46,851 nt of DNA from an uncultured Candidatus Saccharibacteria bacterium (GCA_947303945.1 CAMYZS010000011.1:1-46851), one strand, 5' to 3'. Shown: positions 15,300-24,524, numbered from the stretch's first letter. The notes: generated by a model from the letters alone, not told the origin. Program-made: numbers and translations.

Positions 15300-16322
15300 C
15301 TAATTATTAACGACTACTCTCGATGTAAAGTAATTAGAATCCAGGTGTTGCTGCATTTCTGACGCAAAATCTTTCACCATCGAACCTAAACCGGCAGAAT
15401 TAGCGCTCCCATCAGAACCGGCTCCACAACGCTGCGGAAAACTTTTGTCATACCATGAACAGCTAACATTAGAACGAGTATTCCATTCGTCGTATTTCTT
15501 AAAGAATAACTGGACGGAATAAGATTTCGCATAACCACTTATTTTATTATTCAAATTTTTAATCGATCTCTCACTATCCGCCCGTTGGCTGCATTTTCGA
15601 TACATCTTAAAGATAGTCTCTCCTTCATTTTTGATTGTGGAGATATTCGGAATTTGCTTCCATAGGTTATTAATATCAGCATAATGAAAAGTACATCCCG
15701 AAGATTTATACGTCTCAGAGTATTGCGGAATTTTCGACAGTCCAAAGAGGGCTATCGTGTTAGGGTTAGTTATTAAACTTTTGTCGGTAGTTTTATCAAT
15801 CTCATCTATTGAATCAGCACATCCATAATATGGATAAATACCTTTCCCCTGCTCTCCTTGGCCTTCTCTAACTTTAATCCTTGCCGACACTGGAGAATCC
15901 AATAAGCCAGGTGCATGAGCGCCTTCAGACATTACAGGTGCAACATAATCAAGAGAAGTAGCTTTAAAAGAATTTAATTTTGCAACTCCATAAACCGGAA
16001 TCTGCTTGCCAATTTCGGGAATATCAGAAAGCGCATGGCAATATTCAAATTCTATATTATACTTTCCTGTTAGGCTTTTACATGCACGACTATATTCGTT
16101 GTACATACATGCGTCAACGACATCACTTAATCTCTGATCTATTTCATCTTGTGACGGCCATGGCCATAAATAACTATTACGCCAAATAATTCCACCAATC
16201 AAAATAATTACAATACTAATAACTACAAAAAAGAGTGTCTTCTTTATTTTAAAACCGCCTATATAAAAATACTTCTTATTTCTTCTCCCTCTGGTAGTTT
16301 TCTTCTTTTTAGTTGTCGCCAT
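15300..16322 (-). CDS. Hypothetical membrane-anchored extracytoplasmic protein (340 aa)
   Basis: Unrecognised. A very basic N-terminus (TTKKKKTTRGRRNKK) precedes one transmembrane helix (about residues 28-48), so the remaining 290 residues should lie outside the membrane. That part contains around nine Cys residues, consistent with disulfides, and no catalytic motif I recognise. The ATG at 16322 has a moderate SD (AAAGGA) located in the end of the upstream gene; the two genes are 9 nt apart and probably co-transcribed, so this protein may act with the membrane-anchored metalloprotease encoded upstream. The shared terminator is at 15241-15274. Confidence 0.7.
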   Translation of the reverse strand: MATTKKKKTTRGRRNKKYFYIGGFKIKKTLFFVVISIVIILIGGIIWRNSYLWPWPSQDEIDQRLSDVVDACMYNEYSRACKSLTGKYNIEFEYCHALSDIPEIGKQIPVYGVAKLNSFKATSLDYVAPVMSEGAHAPGLLDSPVSARIKVREGQGEQGKGIYPYYGCADSIDEIDKTTDKSLITNPNTIALFGLSKIPQYSETYKSSGCTFHYADINNLWKQIPNISTIKNEGETIFKMYRKCSQRADSERSIKNLNNKISGYAKSYSVQLFFKKYDEWNTRSNVSCSWYDKSFPQRCGAGSDGSANSAGLGSMVKDFASEMQQHLDSNYFTSRVVVNN

Positions 16323-16331
16323 ACAAATCCT

Positions 16332-17206
16332 TTATTTTGTACTATCTAATTTATCGACAGCCTTTCTGTATACGCCAATCTGAGCATTATATAGATCTAT
16401 AAGTCTATTATACTCATTGGCGGCGCTCCTTCTTGTATAATAATCAGCACTTCCATAAAAAATCCTTTTCTGGACATTTGCCTGTTCTAATATTTTATCG
16501 GCTCCAGCTAGAACGTCATTTAATTGTGTTTTGTTATCGTGATACAGTTTAGCGATATATTGCCTATCTTTGAATAGTCTGAATAGTGCTTCTCTAACGT
16601 AGATGGTATGCCATATAATTCAGTAGCAACGCGGACATAAAGCTCATCATATTTTTGGCTTGACGGATATAATGATATTTCCTCTCGTAATTCAGAATTA
16701 GACGCATACAGTTTATTAAGTTCAATTTCTATCCAATCTTTATCATTACCAGAGACCCGAGAATAAACCGCATGCATCATTTCGTGAGCCAAAGTTACTA
16801 TCTTTGAATTCTCATAGTTATAAAATGCCTTTTCTAACTCAGTCGCTTCTTTGCCGGAATCATAAATATCAATATATTCCTCGCCGTTTATATCATAATA
16901 ACAGCCTGCAACGTACGCGTTTGGATCGCCATCTCTACCGCAAATACCATTAAACGCTACCTTACCTTTTAATTGCGGAGAGCTTGCATATAAAATGGTT
17001 TTACCTTTATCTGTAAGTCTCATTTTTGTCACTAATTTTTTTATCTCCGAAGAGGGTTCAAATTCGGCCGCTTTACGCTTGTCATCATCTGAGGAAATAT
17101 TTAATAATATTAGAATAAGACCAATAATTAAAACACAAATTATACTGACAATTGTTATTTTCTTTTTAACAACAGTCTTCGTCTCATTTTTATGTTTTTT
17201 ACTCAC
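16332..17206 (-). pseudogene. Membrane-anchored HExxH metalloprotease, frameshifted near its C-terminus
   Basis: A basic N-terminus and one transmembrane helix (about residues 20-38) anchor an extracytoplasmic domain with LAHEMMHAVY (HExxH zinc motif) and a downstream Glu in VRVATELYGIP that could be the third ligand. The uninterrupted frame stops at 16520, but a 1-nt shift (-1 direction) near 16550-16555 opens a clearly coding continuation (FKDRQYIAKLYHDNKT, ending in AVDKLDST) that stops at 16332, only 9 nt before the next gene. Restoring one T in the TATTC run there repairs the frame. The start is placed at GTG 17206 because the ATG at 17212 abuts a TATAAT box (complement of 17213-17218), and the GTG lies 6 nt after it. 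A sequencing error remains possible. Confidence 0.65.
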
Positions 17207-17300
17207 AACCATATTATAAAATTATTTCAAAATATACAAAACGCTTGCGCCGAAAAAGTATAGTAACAAAAATACTATAATCTCGAGTTTCCCTTTCTCT

Positions 17301-19061
17301 TTATGCCAAATCGCTTGCCACGCGATTCACTTCCTCTAGCGTAGTTACACCAGTCAAGGCTTTCAATACACCATCTTGGCGCATCGTAACCGCACCCTTC
17401 ATCTTCGCCACACGCATAATGTCGCCCGATGTCGCACGTGCCACAATTAACTTTTGAATATCATCGTCTACTGAAATAGTTTCATATAAGCCAGCCCGCC
17501 CCTTATAGCCACCAGGCGTCTCCTCTGTCGCGACTCCTTTCACTAGCGTAAACTCCTGCGAGTCTAGTGGCGGCAAAACCCCATAGCCACGTGCTTCACT
17601 AACCGCCGGCACGTCACCCGCCGTCTTCGGCAATAATGAGCCGACTATATCCTTAACCATCTTCGTCTCCATATTGGTTGACATATATGTTTCACGACGT
17701 TCCGCCACGCGCCGCACCAAACGCTGACCAATCACCGTATTTAAAGTCGAAGCAATCAAAAACGGCTCAATTCCCATATCTAAGAGACGAGGCATAATAC
17801 CAGCCGCCGAGTTGGTGTGCAATGTCGAAAACACCAAGTGCCCCGTCAAGGCCGCCTGTACAGCTAAGTTTGCCGTCTCACCATCACGAATCTCACCCAC
17901 CATCACAACGTCGGGATCTTGACGTAAGATCGAGCGTAAACCCGAAGCAAATGTTAAACCCGCATCGACATTAATCTGAATTTGATTCACGCCATCCATC
18001 TTATACTCTACCGGATCCTCAAGCGTCACAATATTAATTGTCTCATCTTTAATCTTTTTAATTAAAGCATAGAGAGTAGTCGACTTACCAGAGCCAGTTG
18101 GACCAGAGGTCAGAATCATCCCATTTGGACGACTAATCCCCTCCAGAACATCTTTTAATGCTCGACCAGTCATACCCATCTTCTCGATATCCATCGAAGT
18201 ACCTGACTTATCCAAAAGACGAATTACCACCTGCTCGCCCCAAACCACTGGCGATGTAGCAATACGAAGATCAATCGTATTATCATTAACCACAACCGCA
18301 AACTGACCATCCTGCGGGATACGATGCTCATCGATCTTCAAGCGCGCCATAATCTTTATTCTCGAAACCAACGCTGCTTCAATCGATTTTGGCAATTCCA
18401 TCGTCTGGCGCAACACGCCATCAATACGCATTCTAATAATCAAAGAGTGCTCCAGTGGCTCTATATGAATATCCGACGCCTTCGATTTAGCAGCATAATC
18501 CAAAATCGAGCTTAAAGCCTTTGAAATCGGCGAATCTTGAGTAATCGTCAGAGCGTTATTCGCATCAGCTGCACTCCTATTTGCCTCTTCCTGTTTTGCG
18601 ACCTTATTGACATCCTTAAGGTCAGCCATATATTGCGCTAAAGCATTCTCAACGCCAGCCTCAGAAGTCATTATTGTCCGAATTGGCATTTTCACCAATG
18701 TCGACAGATAATCCATTCTCTGGATGTTCGAATTATCCAATACCGCCACTACGAGTTGCCCATTTTGCTCATCTAATGGCACAACTTTCGACCGCTGCGC
18801 CACTTCCTGCGGGATCTTTAATAATTTATCTTTATCAAATTTTACTCTTCTCAAGTCGATATAAGGCATATTTAAGGCTACAGCAGTGGCATGCTGAATA
18901 CAGTCATCCGTAGCAATATTTTTACTTCTAAGCACCGCCAAAACAGGCTGTCCCGATTTAGCAACCTCATTATATGTTTTCTTTACTAAACCAGCATCAA
19001 CCAAACCATTTTCCACTAAAATGCGGACAATCCTATCTTGTGTCTCTTTGTTGAGGAGCAT
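17301..19061 (-). CDS. pilB: Type IV pilus assembly/extension ATPase
   Basis: PilB/GspE-type secretion ATPase powering pilin polymerisation at the cytoplasmic face. The N-terminal MshEN-like domain (about residues 1-150) is followed by the ATPase: GPTGSGKST Walker A (about residue 318), the Asp-box VTLEDPVEYKM, VMVGEIRDGETA (Walker B region) and HLVFSTLHTNSA (His box). The C-terminal Cys-x2-Cys zinc site typical of PilB/GspE (after QRLVRR) is absent; it is replaced by an ERRETYMSTN stretch and a long insert. 586 residues. Its ATG overlaps the stop of the upstream gene by one base (TAATG style), so translation is coupled. It is the last gene of the pilus operon. Confidence 0.93.
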   Translation of the reverse strand: MLLNKETQDRIVRILVENGLVDAGLVKKTYNEVAKSGQPVLAVLRSKNIATDDCIQHATAVALNMPYIDLRRVKFDKDKLLKIPQEVAQRSKVVPLDEQNGQLVVAVLDNSNIQRMDYLSTLVKMPIRTIMTSEAGVENALAQYMADLKDVNKVAKQEEANRSAADANNALTITQDSPISKALSSILDYAAKSKASDIHIEPLEHSLIIRMRIDGVLRQTMELPKSIEAALVSRIKIMARLKIDEHRIPQDGQFAVVVNDNTIDLRIATSPVVWGEQVVIRLLDKSGTSMDIEKMGMTGRALKDVLEGISRPNGMILTSGPTGSGKSTTLYALIKKIKDETINIVTLEDPVEYKMDGVNQIQINVDAGLTFASGLRSILRQDPDVVMVGEIRDGETANLAVQAALTGHLVFSTLHTNSAAGIMPRLLDMGIEPFLIASTLNTVIGQRLVRRVAERRETYMSTNMETKMVKDIVGSLLPKTAGDVPAVSEARGYGVLPPLDSQEFTLVKGVATEETPGGYKGRAGLYETISVDDDIQKLIVARATSGDIMRVAKMKGAVTMRQDGVLKALTGVTTLEEVNRVASDLA

Positions 19062-19420
19062 TAGTCCTCCAAATCATCCGGCTCTAGGCTCTCTAGCTCA
19101 GGACTCTCAAAACTCTCCTCGCCCTCACCTTCGCCGTCTTCGTCACTTTTCTTACTAGCCTGCTTACATCTCTTAGCATCTGTATCATACTCTTCACCAT
19201 CTTTGCATTTACCAATAATAACTTCAACCGTCGGGTTTAGACTAGAAGGGTTAAAAGTCTCTAAATCTGGCGTTGACACCTCAGACGAAATATTCTCTAC
19301 ATACGTAATCTTATAAATGTCCTCACTAGGATCACCAAGAATCATATTTCCCAACCAATAAGAAACCACGACAGAAACAGCGGCCAATAATACTACCAAC
19401 GCGATATCAGAACTTTTCAT
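19061..19420 (-). CDS. Small membrane protein of the pilus operon (119 aa)
   Basis: Unrecognised by sequence. One N-terminal transmembrane helix (about residues 6-26) is followed by a short extracytoplasmic segment with a Cys pair (KCKDGEEYDTDAKRC) and a very acidic tail (EGEGEES, LESLEPDDLED). The gene is locked between the pilO-like gene and pilB with one-base start/stop overlaps at both ends, so it is translated with them and probably belongs to the inner-membrane pilus platform, where PilP lies in canonical clusters. Homology to PilP is not evident. Confidence 0.7.
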   Translation of the reverse strand: MKSSDIALVVLLAAVSVVVSYWLGNMILGDPSEDIYKITYVENISSEVSTPDLETFNPSSLNPTVEVIIGKCKDGEEYDTDAKRCKQASKKSDEDGEGEGEESFESPELESLEPDDLED

Positions 19421-20268
19421 TACTTATTGCTCCCCATTGCTTTAATACATTTTTCACTGCGTTCATCTGCGCAAATTATCTTTTCTTTCGAATCAATCTT
19501 AACCTCATCGGAATAATAACTTCTATAAACAGCTACAAATTCGATATCCGAATCGTTTTTAGCGCCACGATCATAATCTGACCAACTTATAGTTGCAGAC
19601 GTAATATCAAAATTACGAATCGAGCTCTCAATTGCCATAATAGCCTTATTAATCTTAGTAGGTTTATCTTTAATACTAATATTCGTGCTAAGTGATTTCA
19701 GGTTTAACGCATTTCCTGATTGATCTAATATATTTCCAGATGTACCGCTTTCTCCATTTGTGAGACTCAACAATTTTATCATCTTATCATTATGAACAAT
19801 CAGCCAGTTAAGACTCGAGTTAGTAGCCTCCTGATTCATCGTTGAAGGTAAGGTATCCGCGATTGCACGCAGAGCGGAACAAGTACGCGTTATCTCGATG
19901 TTATCATTTAAATCTTGATCGGCCTCGATTGTCTTTAATGCCGCTTGATCACATTTCGTTTCAGAACGCTCGCTCGCGACAACCTCTAGCCGCTCATTCT
20001 TCGCAAGTTCAGACACGGAAACGGCAAGATCCGTCAAGTTCTTCTGTGCATTCACCAAATTATCTATCTCTTCTGAGTTAGCAGCTATCTTTACGACATT
20101 AAAAGTAATTTTTTTCGAAAGGTAAATTACGCCAACAACCGTAACACCTAACACAATCGAAGCAAGACAAACAGCAATAAGCATATTTTTTTGTGCCGAA
20201 TCTATCTTCGCACGCTTCAATAATGCAACACCTTTTCCATTATTGCTGCTGGATTTCTTGACGGCCAT
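19420..20268 (-). CDS. PilO-like inner-membrane pilus alignment protein (282 aa)
   Basis: A basic N-terminus, one transmembrane helix (about residues 31-51, MLIAVCLASIVLGVTVVGVI), then a probable coiled-coil stretch (NSEEIDNLVNAQKNLTDLA...) and a periplasmic-type globular part. This is the PilN/PilO architecture, and the position third after pilM supports PilO, but sequence similarity alone is too weak to prove it. It starts 2 nt after the upstream gene and overlaps the next gene by one base. Confidence 0.65.
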   Translation of the reverse strand: MAVKKSSSNNGKGVALLKRAKIDSAQKNMLIAVCLASIVLGVTVVGVIYLSKKITFNVVKIAANSEEIDNLVNAQKNLTDLAVSVSELAKNERLEVVASERSETKCDQAALKTIEADQDLNDNIEITRTCSALRAIADTLPSTMNQEATNSSLNWLIVHNDKMIKLLSLTNGESGTSGNILDQSGNALNLKSLSTNISIKDKPTKINKAIMAIESSIRNFDITSATISWSDYDRGAKNDSDIEFVAVYRSYYSDEVKIDSKEKIICADERSEKCIKAMGSNK

Positions 20269-20270
20269 AA

Positions 20271-21467
20271 TTATTTCTCCCCATCCTTTCCTAATGCATT
20301 CGCTTCAGCAGTAAACATATCTCTAATTTGCACATAACTATCCGTAACGTTCTGCTTACTTGGACCAATTATCTGCATGTGTTTATTTCCTGCCTTAAAG
20401 ATCCTCGAATCTAATACAACACTTGCCGAAAACGACAATACCATTTGATCGTCAGAACCTCTGCCATAGCTAGAGCTACCAATAACTAATCCTCCAGCTC
20501 CTAGTAGTGGACATTCACTAAGAGTAGCCTCTTCATCGAACTCACCAGTCTCGGTATTATACTTAATACAGGCACTTTCAAAATAATAGCCTTTAGTAGT
20601 AGTGTCCGACTTTTTATTCGCCTTGTCGTCATTCCCATTTTTATATTTTTCCTTGTCCGAAGAATTATCGTAAGTACGGCGTATAATAATCGTTTCTTCT
20701 TCAATATCTTTCTGACTATCATCAATATTATCAGACCCTTCCAATTCACTCGATTGCTCGTCATCTTCTTTTTTTCCACTACTCTTAGAGCCGCTACTCA
20801 CCATTGGCGCCTCACAGCCTGGTGCGCCTTTTGTATACTTCGCATACGTATAGCCTTTTTCTATATATTCTTTTATACAGAAAGAAGGAATCTCTACATA
20901 TCCACCTTCACCATCAGGACGCATATAGCTACCATAATCAAAATAGGTTCTTTCGGTGCCTTTCCTAAATGTCTCAAGCGCATGATAACCTATTTTATTC
21001 TTAGCCTCTCCGACCGCATCAAATGACAATATATTTTGGCTAACATCTGATGTCAATTCATTAATTCTCACTATGTCGCCATTCGAAGTTCCATCAGGCA
21101 AAATCACATCCAACAAGCCAAACACACGTGAAAACTTAATTTTATTATTATTTAAAGCACCAAGATTCTTCATTTGATCTTGAATCGTCAATAACTCATT
21201 AACGTTTTTGAAGGTCATAACTGGCACGCCATAATCACTACAACTATCTTTTTTATTATTTGGATTCACACCATTCGTCCTACATCCAATTTCTTTCTCC
21301 TGAGTGCCAATCGTAAACGCCTGTCCGCCAGTAATACTTAGCATAATCAATATCACACCAACACACACGCATGCAACAATAATACATACGAATATAATAA
21401 AATTACGCAACTTCTGCTTCTGGAGAAGTTCTGATTTTACGTCCGGAACTAAGCTAATCTCGTACAT
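20271..21467 (-). CDS. PilN-like inner-membrane pilus protein (398 aa)
   Basis: Directly downstream of pilM (2-nt gap). A short cytoplasmic N-terminus MYEISLVPDV resembles the PilN motif that docks on PilM; a transmembrane helix (about residues 24-46) follows, then a long extracytoplasmic region. That region has a low-complexity Ser/Glu/Asp/Lys-rich insert (about residues 220-290) and Cys residues, making it about twice the usual PilN length. The assignment rests on gene order and the N-terminus rather than on clear domain identity. Confidence 0.68.
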   Translation of the reverse strand: MYEISLVPDVKSELLQKQKLRNFIIFVCIIVACVCVGVILIMLSITGGQAFTIGTQEKEIGCRTNGVNPNNKKDSCSDYGVPVMTFKNVNELLTIQDQMKNLGALNNNKIKFSRVFGLLDVILPDGTSNGDIVRINELTSDVSQNILSFDAVGEAKNKIGYHALETFRKGTERTYFDYGSYMRPDGEGGYVEIPSFCIKEYIEKGYTYAKYTKGAPGCEAPMVSSGSKSSGKKEDDEQSSELEGSDNIDDSQKDIEEETIIIRRTYDNSSDKEKYKNGNDDKANKKSDTTTKGYYFESACIKYNTETGEFDEEATLSECPLLGAGGLVIGSSSYGRGSDDQMVLSFSASVVLDSRIFKAGNKHMQIIGPSKQNVTDSYVQIRDMFTAEANALGKDGEK

Positions 21468-21469
21468 AA

Positions 21470-22513
21470 TTACCTCTTATTCAACCTTTCCGCTAATCCA
21501 ATCGCAACCGCAAATTCTGCCGCCACCTGCGACAACGCCTGTTGCTGCTGCGGCGTTACGCGTACCATTTGCCAAGGATTCCCTTGAATCGTCTTAAAAC
21601 CAGTTTTCGCTTCAATATACTCCGCCAAGAATGGAATAATGCCTGCAAAACCAGACAAGACCACACCATCTACGTTCACATTCGGGTACTTTGTCTGGAA
21701 AAAGTGAATCGACTTTGTCAGCTCAGATGCAAAGTTCTCAAGCGTTTGGTCAAGCGCCTTAAAGACCTGGCCGTCCAGCTTATCTTGCGCTAAGCCAAAC
21801 TTTAAAATAAACTGACGCGCATTCGACTCTTTCACGTTCAATGAGTTTGCGACCGTTCGTACTAATACCGACAAGCCACCAGGAAGCATCCGCACCAAGC
21901 GTGGCGCCCCATATACCATCGAGAGATCAGTCGAATCTTCGCCATAATCAATAATCAACAACGCTCCAGTTGTATTGGGTGGCGTCAAAGCGCGCGACAT
22001 TGCAATTGGATCTGGCTCTTGGGCTACTAGGTTAAACCCAAAAGCTTCTACGCTCTCCATACGCTCCTCTGCATAAGCAATGGATGTCGATGACAATAAT
22101 ACCTCTGTAATCTGCGGATCATTCGGGCTTGGACCAAGAATTACAAAATCAACTTTCGCGTCATCAATCGGCATCGGAATATATTGATCAGCATGATACT
22201 TAATAATCTTTTCCATCGATTTATTGTCTTGAGTAGGCACTTCAATAATCGTTGTAAATGTCTTACTTGAGGGCATACCAAGCGCAATGTTCTTCGTCTT
22301 GATACCAGCCTGTTCTGCCGCATTCTGTATTGTTTCGCCTAAGCGACGCTTACCAGCATCACTACTATCCTGCAAAATCGAACGGCTCACCGGCACATAA
22401 GCAAACCTCTGCAAGACCCACCCGCGCGAATTGCCGGAAAGTTGCACCATCCTTAGTGCGTCTGTGCCAATATCTAGCGCGAAGAAGTCGCCCACACCAT
22501 AACCTAGACTCAT
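21470..22513 (-). CDS. pilM: Type IV pilus assembly protein PilM
   Basis: Actin-like ATPase-fold cytoplasmic protein of the type IV pilus platform. It shows DFFALDIGTDALRMVQL (phosphate 1 loop region), NIALGMPSS, TTIIEVPTQD, then LLIIDYGEDSTDLSMV (phosphate 2-like) and GVVLSGFAGIIPFLAEYI, as in PilM/FtsA relatives. 347 residues, normal length. The ATG at 22513 has no SD; a TAAACT box (complement of 22520-22525) ends 6 nt upstream, so it is probably leaderless and marks the promoter of the operon pilM–pilN-like–pilO-like–small protein–pilB. Confidence 0.92.
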   Translation of the reverse strand: MSLGYGVGDFFALDIGTDALRMVQLSGNSRGWVLQRFAYVPVSRSILQDSSDAGKRRLGETIQNAAEQAGIKTKNIALGMPSSKTFTTIIEVPTQDNKSMEKIIKYHADQYIPMPIDDAKVDFVILGPSPNDPQITEVLLSSTSIAYAEERMESVEAFGFNLVAQEPDPIAMSRALTPPNTTGALLIIDYGEDSTDLSMVYGAPRLVRMLPGGLSVLVRTVANSLNVKESNARQFILKFGLAQDKLDGQVFKALDQTLENFASELTKSIHFFQTKYPNVNVDGVVLSGFAGIIPFLAEYIEAKTGFKTIQGNPWQMVRVTPQQQQALSQVAAEFAVAIGLAERLNKR

Positions 22514-22578
22514 GTAAATAGTTTACCACAAGCGTTTTCTAAAACGCAAACGTTTTTGTATGTAAAAAAGTCACAAAA

Positions 22579-23637
22579 TCAAACATTAAATTTAAACTCT
22601 ACCACATCTCCATCACGCATCACGTAATCTTTTCCCTCCGTGCGCATCAACCCAGCTTCTCGTACGGCTTTTTCCGAACCGAGTCGCACCAAATCCTCGT
22701 ACGCACAAACCGTCGCCGCAATAAAGCCGCGCTGAAAATCCGTATGAATTGCCCCTGCCGCTTCTGGCGCCGTCGCCCCTTGTCTAATTGTCCAAGCGCG
22801 CGTCTCTTTCTTTCCTGCCGTCAGGAAACTTTGCAGGCCTAAAGTATCATAGGCCACACGAACCAACTGGCTTAAACCATCTTCCGAAATTCCATAGCTA
22901 TCTAAGAATTCTTTCTTTTCCTCCAATGCCATATCTGCCATTTCCGACTCAAGTTTCGCATTTACGAAAACACATTTTTGCGGTGCCACCATCTCTGCTA
23001 GTTCTTTGCGTTTTACTTCGTCGGCCAGCTCATTTTCGTCCATATTGAACATATAGAAAACCGGCTTTGCCGAAAGCAAGTCAAGCCCATCTATCGCCTC
23101 TATATGTGTCTTTCCAGATTGCAATTCCCCTAAGGCTTTTGCGGCCCACTCTGCGCGTTTCGCCGCATCCTTATTGCCACCACGCGCCTCTTTTTGAATC
23201 TTTGGCAAAGCTTTTTCTAATGTTTCAATATCAGCCAAAGCCAACTCGGTTTCCACCGTTTCAATATCGCGTTGCGGATTTGGACCACCCGCCACATGCG
23301 TAACATTCGCGTCTTCAAATACACGCACTACGTGGCAAATCACCTTACATTCACGAATATTAGCTAAGAATTTATTACCAAGCCCCTCACCCTTCGAAGC
23401 TCCAGCAATCAATCCCGCAATATCCACAAACTCAACCGTTGCTGGAACCACTTTGTCTGAATCATACATCTTCGCCAATACGTTTAATCTTTCATCTGGA
23501 ACACCCACGATTCCCGTATTTGGCTCTATTGTCGCAAATGGATAATTTGCTGCTAATGCACCTGCATTTGTTAGCGCATTAAAAAGCGTACTCTTCCCCA
23601 CATTAGCTAATCCAACAATACCGATCTTTAAACTCAA
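22579..23637 (-). CDS. ychF: Redox-regulated/ribosome-binding GTPase YchF (OLA1 family)
   Basis: Obg-like ATPase family. G1 is GLANVGKSTLFNAL, followed by NYPFATIEPN (switch I), FVDIAGLI (G3, DIAG), FYMFNMDENEL (the atypical NxxE G4 motif that gives ATP preference), a central coiled coil, and a C-terminal TGS domain (AWTIRQGATAPEAAG to the end KDYVMRDGDVVEFKFNV). The start is placed at TTG 23637 (MSLKIGIVG) with an AAGG SD 6 nt upstream; a TTG at 23643 would overlap the SD. The first 20 nt of this gene and its SD region are the template of the intergenic repeats that fill the next 6.5 kb (24689-30150). Confidence 0.95.
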   Translation of the reverse strand: MSLKIGIVGLANVGKSTLFNALTNAGALAANYPFATIEPNTGIVGVPDERLNVLAKMYDSDKVVPATVEFVDIAGLIAGASKGEGLGNKFLANIRECKVICHVVRVFEDANVTHVAGGPNPQRDIETVETELALADIETLEKALPKIQKEARGGNKDAAKRAEWAAKALGELQSGKTHIEAIDGLDLLSAKPVFYMFNMDENELADEVKRKELAEMVAPQKCVFVNAKLESEMADMALEEKKEFLDSYGISEDGLSQLVRVAYDTLGLQSFLTAGKKETRAWTIRQGATAPEAAGAIHTDFQRGFIAATVCAYEDLVRLGSEKAVREAGLMRTEGKDYVMRDGDVVEFKFNV

Positions 23638-23664
23638 AACCAACCTTTCTATCTGTTGTTATAG
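23618..23664 (-). repeat. ychF-start repeat, copy R0 (half-site, inside ychF start)
   Basis: The minus-strand sequence AACAGATAGAAAGGTTGGTT, followed by TTGAGTTTAAAGATCGG, is the SD/start region of ychF. It matches the left half of repeats R1-R5 but lacks the right arm (ATCTTGAATTTTTAAACCAA type). Confidence 0.8.
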
Positions 23665-23711
23665 ATATAGTTATAGCATAATGTGTGGTAGATTGGTACA
23701 AAAGGAGGCAA

Positions 23712-24054
23712 ATGCGAAGATCATTGGAGAGTTTAAGTAGAAGCCGTAATATGGATATGTCAAAAGACCCTGAAGCATTGCTAATTATGCGGATAAGCCA
23801 AAAACTTTTGAAGAACATATGAGAGAATTAAAAGACTTATTATCTTCGTTGCCAAATGATGAGAATGATACCACTGTTGATAATGATGAAAACATGATCA
23901 AGATGGCGAAAGTGGTAAGAGAAAAAATAAACTCAACACGATAAAAGATATAAAAAGGTTTATAGGTAAGGATAAGCAGATAAGTGTCGAGGAACTAAAC
24001 AAGAAAATAAATGACGGAATAAGCCTAGCTGATATTTCTCTTCTTTTTAAATAG
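23712..24054 (+). pseudogene. Small gene broken by frameshifts (unknown)
   Basis: A perfect SD (AAAGGAGG, 23701-23708) precedes ATG 23712, but the frame ends after 36 codons (TGA 23820-23822), overlapping an ATG at 23819 that opens 41 further codons to 23944. A third frame (DIKRFIGKDKQISVEELNKK, then INDGISLADISLLFK) continues to a stop at 24054. Just upstream of the 23819 ATG the second frame already reads like coding sequence (ADKPKTFEEHMRELKDLL). The simplest reading is one ancestral gene of about 110 codons with two frameshifts; two genuine overlapping small genes are the alternative. No family recognised. It is the first unit after ychF, on the opposite strand. Confidence 0.4.
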
Positions 24055-24499
24055 AAAGTTTATCTGCGACTATTTTTATGGATTTCTCTAAGGTTAGAGC
24101 GAGATTATTAAAGAAACATAGCGCATAAATGTTTAAATATAAATCTGGAGAATAGTCGAAGAACGAGATTAACTCCCACCAAGCACTTCTTATTAGTTCT
24201 GAAACATCATCATACTGAAGGTTTTCCCTAGAAGACGCTTGGATGAGTTTTATGGATGAATTTAGAATTAATTCTGCACAAGCGTTAAAGCGTATTACTT
24301 CACGTATAATTCGAGATTCATTTTCTGCTAGATTTAGCTTTAAACTTTCTGCGTTCATTTTGTATATATCAAGATTAAGCTCACTCATGGTTTCTGATAG
24401 TTTTTTGAATGCAGCTAGCCATTCATCAATAGTGTGTTTTTTGGTTGCAACGATAATTTTGTCTAAATAGTTTTTTGTAAATTCCTCATTTTTGATCAT
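24047..24499 (-). CDS. Hypothetical protein (150 aa), all-helical
   Basis: Unrecognised. It appears entirely alpha-helical, with no signal peptide or clear membrane helix and no catalytic motif. The ATG at 24499 has an SD-like AAGGGGA and an AT-rich upstream region with TATAAT. Its 3' end overlaps the end of the broken gene 23712-24054 by 8 nt, convergently. It lies between repeats R0 and R1 of the ychF-adjacent array, is AT-rich like the rest of that segment, and is probably accessory. Confidence 0.6.
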   Translation of the reverse strand: MIKNEEFTKNYLDKIIVATKKHTIDEWLAAFKKLSETMSELNLDIYKMNAESLKLNLAENESRIIREVIRFNACAELILNSSIKLIQASSRENLQYDDVSELIRSAWWELISFFDYSPDLYLNIYALCFFNNLALTLEKSIKIVADKLSI

Positions 24500-24524
24500 T
24501 ATCTAATCCCCTTATTTATTATAA

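Noticed and set aside
16520-16560. Programmed -1 frameshifting in the metalloprotease gene
   Set aside because: No slippery heptamer or obvious downstream pseudoknot at the shift; a single T loss explains it more simply.
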